Position numbers and translations under genes: made by a program
The notes under the pieces: generated by a model
What the model was told of the DNA's origin: nothing
The model's input: the letters and a program-made list of their open reading frames with translations, nothing else
The model's database searches: none
Source: Chloroflexota bacterium
GTDB lineage: Bacteria > Chloroflexota > Anaerolineae > Anaerolineales > Villigracilaceae
Direction: 5' to 3'
NCBI GenBank assembly: GCA_021796315.1
Contig: JAJYOH010000196.1
Coordinates: forward strand, 1-9,464
Length of the DNA stretch: 9,464 nt
Shown: piece after piece, positions 6,224 through 9,464 of the stretch
Numbering within the stretch: the first letter of the stretch is position 1
Layout of the letters: the number at the start of each line of letters is the position of its first letter

Positions 6224-6855
6224 TTCTCTTTCTCCTGGAGTCTTGTTTTGGGGCGTGCCAGTTCAAATAGATCGGTTACTCTTGTATAATAGTTGCCGAC
6301 CAGCCTCCCAACGGGTTTCAGCGCCGATAAATTGATTTTGTCTTCGCCGATAAGAACGCGTTCATCCACGTGGATGTGGACAATGGTGCCGATCACCAGG
6401 CTGCCCCCGCCGGGTTGGTCGCTGATGTCCACGATTTGGTGGACCTTGCATTCAAAGTGGATCGGGCTTTCCGCGACGCGCGGCGGGCGGACAAGCATGG
6501 ATGGGGCGGCGGTCAAACCTGCAAACTCGAATTCATTTAATTCCGGCACATCTTCAATCGAGGAGAGATTCATGGCGGGCGCCAGTTCCTCGGTCACGAT
6601 GTTGACCACGAACTCACCGGTGGCGCGCACATTATTGAGTGTGTCCTTGGTTTTGGCATCCGTGCCGCGAATGAGCGGACAAAAAACCACCGTCGGCGGT
6701 TTGGAGCAGACCACGTTGAAGAATGAAAACGGAGCCAGGTTCGGGTGGCCGCTAATATCCACAGACGAGATCCAGCCGATCGGTCGGGGAAGAACCGAGC
6801 CTGTCAAAATTTTGTAGATGGATTGGTGGGGAAGGCTTGCAGGGGAAATTTCCAT
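6220..6855 (-). CDS. flavin reductase-like FMN-binding split-barrel protein
   Basis: 211-residue protein of the flavin reductase-like / DIM6-NTAB group, whose members bind FMN and often reduce flavin for partner oxygenases or act as flavoproteins themselves. Typical features are LTGSVLPRPIGWISSVD (17-33), NLAPFSFFNVV (39-49), the phosphate-contacting region SKPPTVVFCP (51-60), KDTLNNVRATGEFVVN (70-85) and FECKVHQI (134-141) with GTIVHIHVDE (156-165). No signal peptide is present, so it is cytoplasmic. The ATG at 6855 lies 6 nt after the HD-GYP stop codon and has no recognisable SD, so it probably depends on translation of the upstream gene. Its end overlaps lipoprotein B by 4 bp. No monooxygenase is visible in the window to identify its partner; the neighbouring ring-cleavage dioxygenase family does not itself need a flavin reductase. 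Confidence 0.88.
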   Translation of the reverse strand: MEISPASLPHQSIYKILTGSVLPRPIGWISSVDISGHPNLAPFSFFNVVCSKPPTVVFCPLIRGTDAKTKDTLNNVRATGEFVVNIVTEELAPAMNLSSIEDVPELNEFEFAGLTAAPSMLVRPPRVAESPIHFECKVHQIVDISDQPGGGSLVIGTIVHIHVDERVLIGEDKINLSALKPVGRLVGNYYTRVTDLFELARPKTRLQEKEK

Positions 6856-6861
6856 TGGAGT

Positions 6862-7419
6862 TTAGAGACGGGTGGGATACATTTTGAAGAAAACCTTGAG
6901 CAGGTCTGAATCGAATTTTTGTTCCTCTTCATACATGACCCTTCGCGCTTCTTCGTGTGTGTGGGCGGAATGATAAACACGTTCGGAGATCAACGCGTCG
7001 TATGTGTCGGCAATGCGCAGGATGCGTGCTTCGAGTGGGATTTGCTCGCCTTTTATATTGTGCGGATAGCCCGTCCCGTCAAAGTTTTCATGATGATGCA
7101 GGATCGTAAGATAAATGATCGGATCAATCGGCAGGGTTTTTACCAGGTCCGCCCCAATGGTCGAATGTTGTTTGACCATGCCATATTCAGCCTCGGTGTA
7201 TTTGCCGGGCTTGTTCACAATAAAATCGTTGATGGCGATCTTTCCGATATCGTGAATTTGGGCTGCGAACTCCAGCGTTTTTATCTGGGCCGCTGGCAAG
7301 CCGATCTTTTGCGACAAGGCAACTGATAAAACTGCCACGTGATTCGAGTGCCCCTCGGCGTGCGGGTCACGCAGGCCGAGCAGGCGAACGAAAAAAGGTG
7401 CGAGATTATTATTCTCCAT
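6862..7419 (-). CDS. stand-alone HD-GYP domain phosphodiesterase
   Basis: 185-residue protein consisting almost only of an HD-GYP domain, the family that hydrolyses cyclic-di-GMP (or related cyclic dinucleotides) with a di- or tri-metal centre. Visible motifs: GHSNHVA (23-29), HDIGK (56-60) with the HD pair H56-D57, NKPGKYTEAE (69-78), QH (84-85), HHHENFDGTGYP (108-119) with the GYP motif at 117-119, and ARILRIADTYDAL (131-143) with the later E/K-rich helix and a FD site (169-170). The catalytic signature looks complete. The ATG at 7419 is chosen because it has GGAGG (7423-7427) and begins just before the domain; it overlaps the dioxygenase stop by 11 bp. An in-frame ATG at 7464 would add 15 residues and overlap by 56 bp. 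Unlike most HD-GYP proteins it has no receiver, PAS or membrane sensor part, so its input is unknown. Confidence 0.9.
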   Translation of the reverse strand: MENNNLAPFFVRLLGLRDPHAEGHSNHVAVLSVALSQKIGLPAAQIKTLEFAAQIHDIGKIAINDFIVNKPGKYTEAEYGMVKQHSTIGADLVKTLPIDPIIYLTILHHHENFDGTGYPHNIKGEQIPLEARILRIADTYDALISERVYHSAHTHEEARRVMYEEEQKFDSDLLKVFFKMYPTRL

Positions 7420-8575
7420 TGCCCTCCAGCCAGCTTGCCATGTATTCTTTCTTTTCCATTTCAACTGCCTGCTTTGTAAGATTCAGCGGATAAAAAGTAT
7501 CCACCATCACGGCCAGTTCGCTGGTTTCCTTTTTGCCGATGCTGGCTTCCGTCATGCCGGGCTGCGGTCCGTGCGGCAAGCCGTACGGGTGCAAACTGAT
7601 ATCGTATTGGTCGATGCCTTTGCGGGACATGAAATTGCCTTCGGCATAATATAACACTTCATCTGAATTCACGTTGGAATGATTATATGGCGCGGGGATT
7701 CCTTCAGCGTGATAGTCGAAGAGCCGCGGCACGAACGAACAGACGACGAAGTTGTGCCCTTCAAAAGTTTGGTGGACGGGCGGCGGCTGGTGAACGCGTC
7801 CCGTGATCGGCTCGAAATCTTCAATGTTGAAAATCCACGGATATAGATAACCGTCCCAGCCGATCACATCGAACGGATGATGGTCCAGCACATGGCATGA
7901 TAACCTGTCCCGCACCTTCACGTGGACCTCGAACTGGCCGCGCTCAACATGCGTTTCCAACGCTGACGGCACGCGGATGTCCCGCTCGGAATAGGGGGCA
8001 TGTTCGAGCAATTGGCCGTAATCGTTGCGATATCGTTTGGGCGGCACGATCTGCGATGGACATTCGATGGTGAAGAAGCGCGCTTCCTTTGAGTCGATCT
8101 GCATTTGCCAGGTGGTTCCAAAAGGTATAACGATGTAATCGCCTTTATGAAACGGCAGGCTGCCGAATTGCGATTTCAGCACGCCATTGCCTTCATGCAC
8201 CCACCAGGTTTCATAGGCCTGCGCGTTGCGATAAAAATGATCCATGCTTTTCGATGCGCGGCAAACGCCGAGGATGACGTCATTGTTGCCGAGCAGTGGA
8301 ATCCGCGCCGAAATGGGATCCGCTCCGAGCGGGGCTTGAGCCGTTCTAAAGGCGCGGTGGCGGATCGGGCCGAAGTCCACGTATTCGGGTTTGAGCGAGC
8401 CGAGGTCTTCGGTCTGCGTCACACGCGGCGGCAGGAAGTGATGATAAAGAATGGACTGGATGGACGAAAATCCTTCCAGCCCCATTAATTCTTCACGATA
8501 GAGTTTTCCATCCGGCTTTTTGAATTGGGTATGACGCTTGTGGGGTATTTCGCCGAGCTTATGATAGAAAGGCAT
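7409..8575 (-). CDS. hmgA: homogentisate 1,2-dioxygenase family protein
   Basis: Non-haem Fe(II) cupin dioxygenase. The family opens the ring of homogentisate to maleylacetoacetate with O2, in tyrosine and phenylalanine breakdown. The product has 388 residues, shorter than human HGD (445) but in the range of the compact bacterial branch. The ATG at 8575 has AAGGAG (8581-8586) 5 nt upstream. Visible: ETWWVHEGNG with FHKGDYIVIPFGTTWQM in the N-terminal cupin (about 122-158), WDGYLYPW (240-247), PPPVHQTFEGHNFVVCSFVPR (264-284), the metal-site region YNHSNVNSDE (297-306), LHPYGLPHGP (328-337), and the conserved end TEASIGKKETSELAVMVDTFYPL. H299, D305 or E306, and H335 are the likely iron ligands. 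No signal peptide is present. It heads a tightly packed operon. Downstream enzymes of the pathway are not in this window, so the true substrate remains unproven. Confidence 0.85.
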   Translation of the reverse strand: MPFYHKLGEIPHKRHTQFKKPDGKLYREELMGLEGFSSIQSILYHHFLPPRVTQTEDLGSLKPEYVDFGPIRHRAFRTAQAPLGADPISARIPLLGNNDVILGVCRASKSMDHFYRNAQAYETWWVHEGNGVLKSQFGSLPFHKGDYIVIPFGTTWQMQIDSKEARFFTIECPSQIVPPKRYRNDYGQLLEHAPYSERDIRVPSALETHVERGQFEVHVKVRDRLSCHVLDHHPFDVIGWDGYLYPWIFNIEDFEPITGRVHQPPPVHQTFEGHNFVVCSFVPRLFDYHAEGIPAPYNHSNVNSDEVLYYAEGNFMSRKGIDQYDISLHPYGLPHGPQPGMTEASIGKKETSELAVMVDTFYPLNLTKQAVEMEKKEYMASWLEGNGE

Positions 8576-8611
8576 GGTGGCTCCTTTTGGCTACTTGTAA
8601 AGATTAGGCGA

Positions 8612-8638
8612 ACTATAGGTAGAGTTAACTGTGGTCTA
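8612..8638 (-). promoter_or_regulatory. candidate promoter of the dioxygenase operon
   Basis: On the minus strand a good -10, TATAGT (8617-8612), lies about 37 bp upstream of the ATG. The nearest -35-like hexamer, TAGACC (8638-8633), has a short 15-bp spacer. A perfect 8-bp palindrome AGTTAACT (8623-8630) lies between the two and could be a regulator half-site. No second candidate stands out in the 130-bp gap. Confidence 0.4.
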
Positions 8639-8656
8639 TTTCCAGACGAGGTGTAT

Positions 8657-8694
8657 AAGATGACACTTTCCTGTGACTTGGAAAATGTCATCTT
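8657..8694. terminator. hairpin between the dioxygenase operon and the right-edge gene
   Basis: AAGATGACA (8657-8665) pairs perfectly with TGTCATCTT (8686-8694); after a C.A mismatch TTTCC (8667-8671) pairs with GGAAA (8680-8684) over an 8-nt loop. It lies 11 nt past the stop codon of the minus-strand gene ending at 8706, so it is expected to end that transcript. However, the T-rich run (8696-8707) follows the stem on the + strand, while the minus-strand side has only TTATA. It may work in both directions, better on +. Confidence 0.6.
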
Positions 8695-8705
8695 GTTTTT
8701 ATTTT

Positions 8706-9464
8706 TTATTGTGCAGTAAAGTTAATGGACTGGATCAATTCGTCGAGTTGTGTCAGTGAGGGCTTGAATTGATCGCTGGCTGTGTTGTTGATCAGATCGG
8801 TGATTGATTTATAGTAAGACTCGAAACTCGCGCCGGGCGCGCCGTTTTGCGGGAAGGCGATCCCGCCTGCCGGAGTTGCCGAGTTGGGATTGTTGTCGGC
8901 TGGCAGGAAAGGCAAATTGAGCGGAAGAACGGCCACAATGTAATACTTTCCGTCGCCGCTCAAGCCTTCGAAGAGATAGAACAATCCGCTGTTGTTGATC
9001 GGCGAAATGTCCTGCGCATATTGGGTCACGATGCGCAGGCCGGAACCGTTCTTGAATTGAATGACCTTTTCCTGTGAAGCAAACACCTGGCCTGCATTGA
9101 AAAAGGGAACGTGCGGCAGCGCGTCATTCGAATAGGCTGCATCCGGTTTTGCCAGGATGGCTTGCAGGCTCTTGATGCTTTCGGCAGCAGCCGGATTTGC
9201 TGCCGCATATTCCTGTGTCGGGTAAACAAAAATTTGCGGGACGTGAAAACTTCCGTTCGATGGATAATCGCGCAACGTCAATTGAATATGAGCCGGAGCG
9301 ATATCCCACGGCGCGGCAGATTGATCGGTCGCCACATCGATCATCTCAACGCTTGCGCTGGCTGCGAGTCCATCCGGGATGATCAGCCTGATTGGCGATG
9401 CAAAAAACGGTATCCCGCTTTGAGCTTGAGAAGGTGCGACTGGGAGCGCTGGCGATGTTTGCGT
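8706..9464 (-). CDS. secreted protein of unknown function (5'-partial)
   Basis: The reading frame stays open to the window edge: 252 residues are visible and the start lies to the right of 9464. A Met at 9344 is internal, because 40 further in-frame residues without a stop precede it. The visible N-terminal part is a Pro/Ser/Gln/Ala-rich linker (residues 1-16 of the fragment, beginning TQTSPALPVAP) as found after bacterial lipoprotein signals, so an export signal upstream is likely. The rest looks like a soluble folded domain with FHVPQIFVYPTQEYAAANPAA, then VPFFNAGQVF, FKNGSGLRIVTQYAQDISPINN and GLFYLFEGLSGDGKYYIVAVLPLNLP, and a C-terminal helix (about residues 223-252) with SLTQLDELIQSINF. 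The fragment contains no cysteine. I do not recognise a characterised family; from memory similar uncharacterised exported proteins occur in Chloroflexota. No catalytic motif is evident. Confidence 0.75.
   Translation of the reverse strand, partial: TQTSPALPVAPSQAQSGIPFFASPIRLIIPDGLAASASVEMIDVATDQSAAPWDIAPAHIQLTLRDYPSNGSFHVPQIFVYPTQEYAAANPAAAESIKSLQAILAKPDAAYSNDALPHVPFFNAGQVFASQEKVIQFKNGSGLRIVTQYAQDISPINNSGLFYLFEGLSGDGKYYIVAVLPLNLPFLPADNNPNSATPAGGIAFPQNGAPGASFESYYKSITDLINNTASDQFKPSLTQLDELIQSINFTAQ

Noticed and set aside
6293..6817. 174-codon + strand open frame
   Set aside because: It is antisense to the flavin reductase-like gene, has no SD, and yields a low-complexity, domain-free product.
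7420..7464. HD-GYP start at 7464
   Set aside because: It would lengthen the overlap with the dioxygenase to 56 bp and add residues lacking family similarity, and it has no better SD than the ATG at 7419.
9342..9344. Met at 9344 as the start of the right-edge gene
   Set aside because: Forty further in-frame codons without a stop extend to the window edge, and they form a plausible linker. No SD precedes this Met.

Overview
The window reads as a chromosomal fragment from a Chloroflexota bacterium, most likely Anaerolineae. This placement is an inference from protein style: short lipoproteins with Thr/Pro/Ser-rich linkers and a Cys-containing SH3b domain, an actinobacterial/chloroflexal-type secreted 5'-nucleotidase, and moderate GC. 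There is no rRNA or other decisive marker. I see no mobile element, CRISPR array, tRNA or prophage gene.

Layout. Positions 1-361 are a non-coding leader with a strong sigma70-type promoter set inside nested inverted repeats, followed by an SD-hairpin and a possible 11-codon leader peptide. It precedes a secreted UshA-like bifunctional metallophosphatase/5'-nucleotidase (362-2035, +), which ends at a clear intrinsic terminator. A 506-bp intergenic region follows, holding several small symmetric elements, a candidate promoter, a terminator-like hairpin and a second hairpin. It leads into typA/bipA (2542-4398, +), a ribosome-associated translational GTPase.

From 4498 onward everything is on the minus strand. 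A 19-bp perfect stem at 4455-4494 serves as a shared bidirectional terminator between typA and the convergent genes. Read in the direction of transcription (right to left), a four-gene operon runs: homogentisate 1,2-dioxygenase family protein (8575-7409), stand-alone HD-GYP phosphodiesterase (7419-6862, 11-bp overlap), flavin-reductase-like FMN-binding protein (6855-6220, 6-bp gap), SH3b/FN3-like lipoprotein B (6223-5471, 4-bp overlap), then a strong intrinsic terminator at 5454-5419. A second lipoprotein of the same architecture, A (5322-4498), follows with its own SD and candidate promoter. At the right edge lies a secreted protein of unknown function (8706 to beyond 9464), open at its 5' end.

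How they fit together. The 5'-nucleotidase would scavenge phosphate and nucleosides outside the membrane, and TypA is housekeeping/stress translation. The minus-strand operon joins an O2-dependent aromatic ring-cleavage enzyme, a cyclic-di-GMP hydrolase, a flavin protein and an envelope lipoprotein. Their overlaps show co-expression, but a joint function is only a hypothesis. The two lipoproteins look like a tandem duplication whose copies are now under separate transcriptional control.
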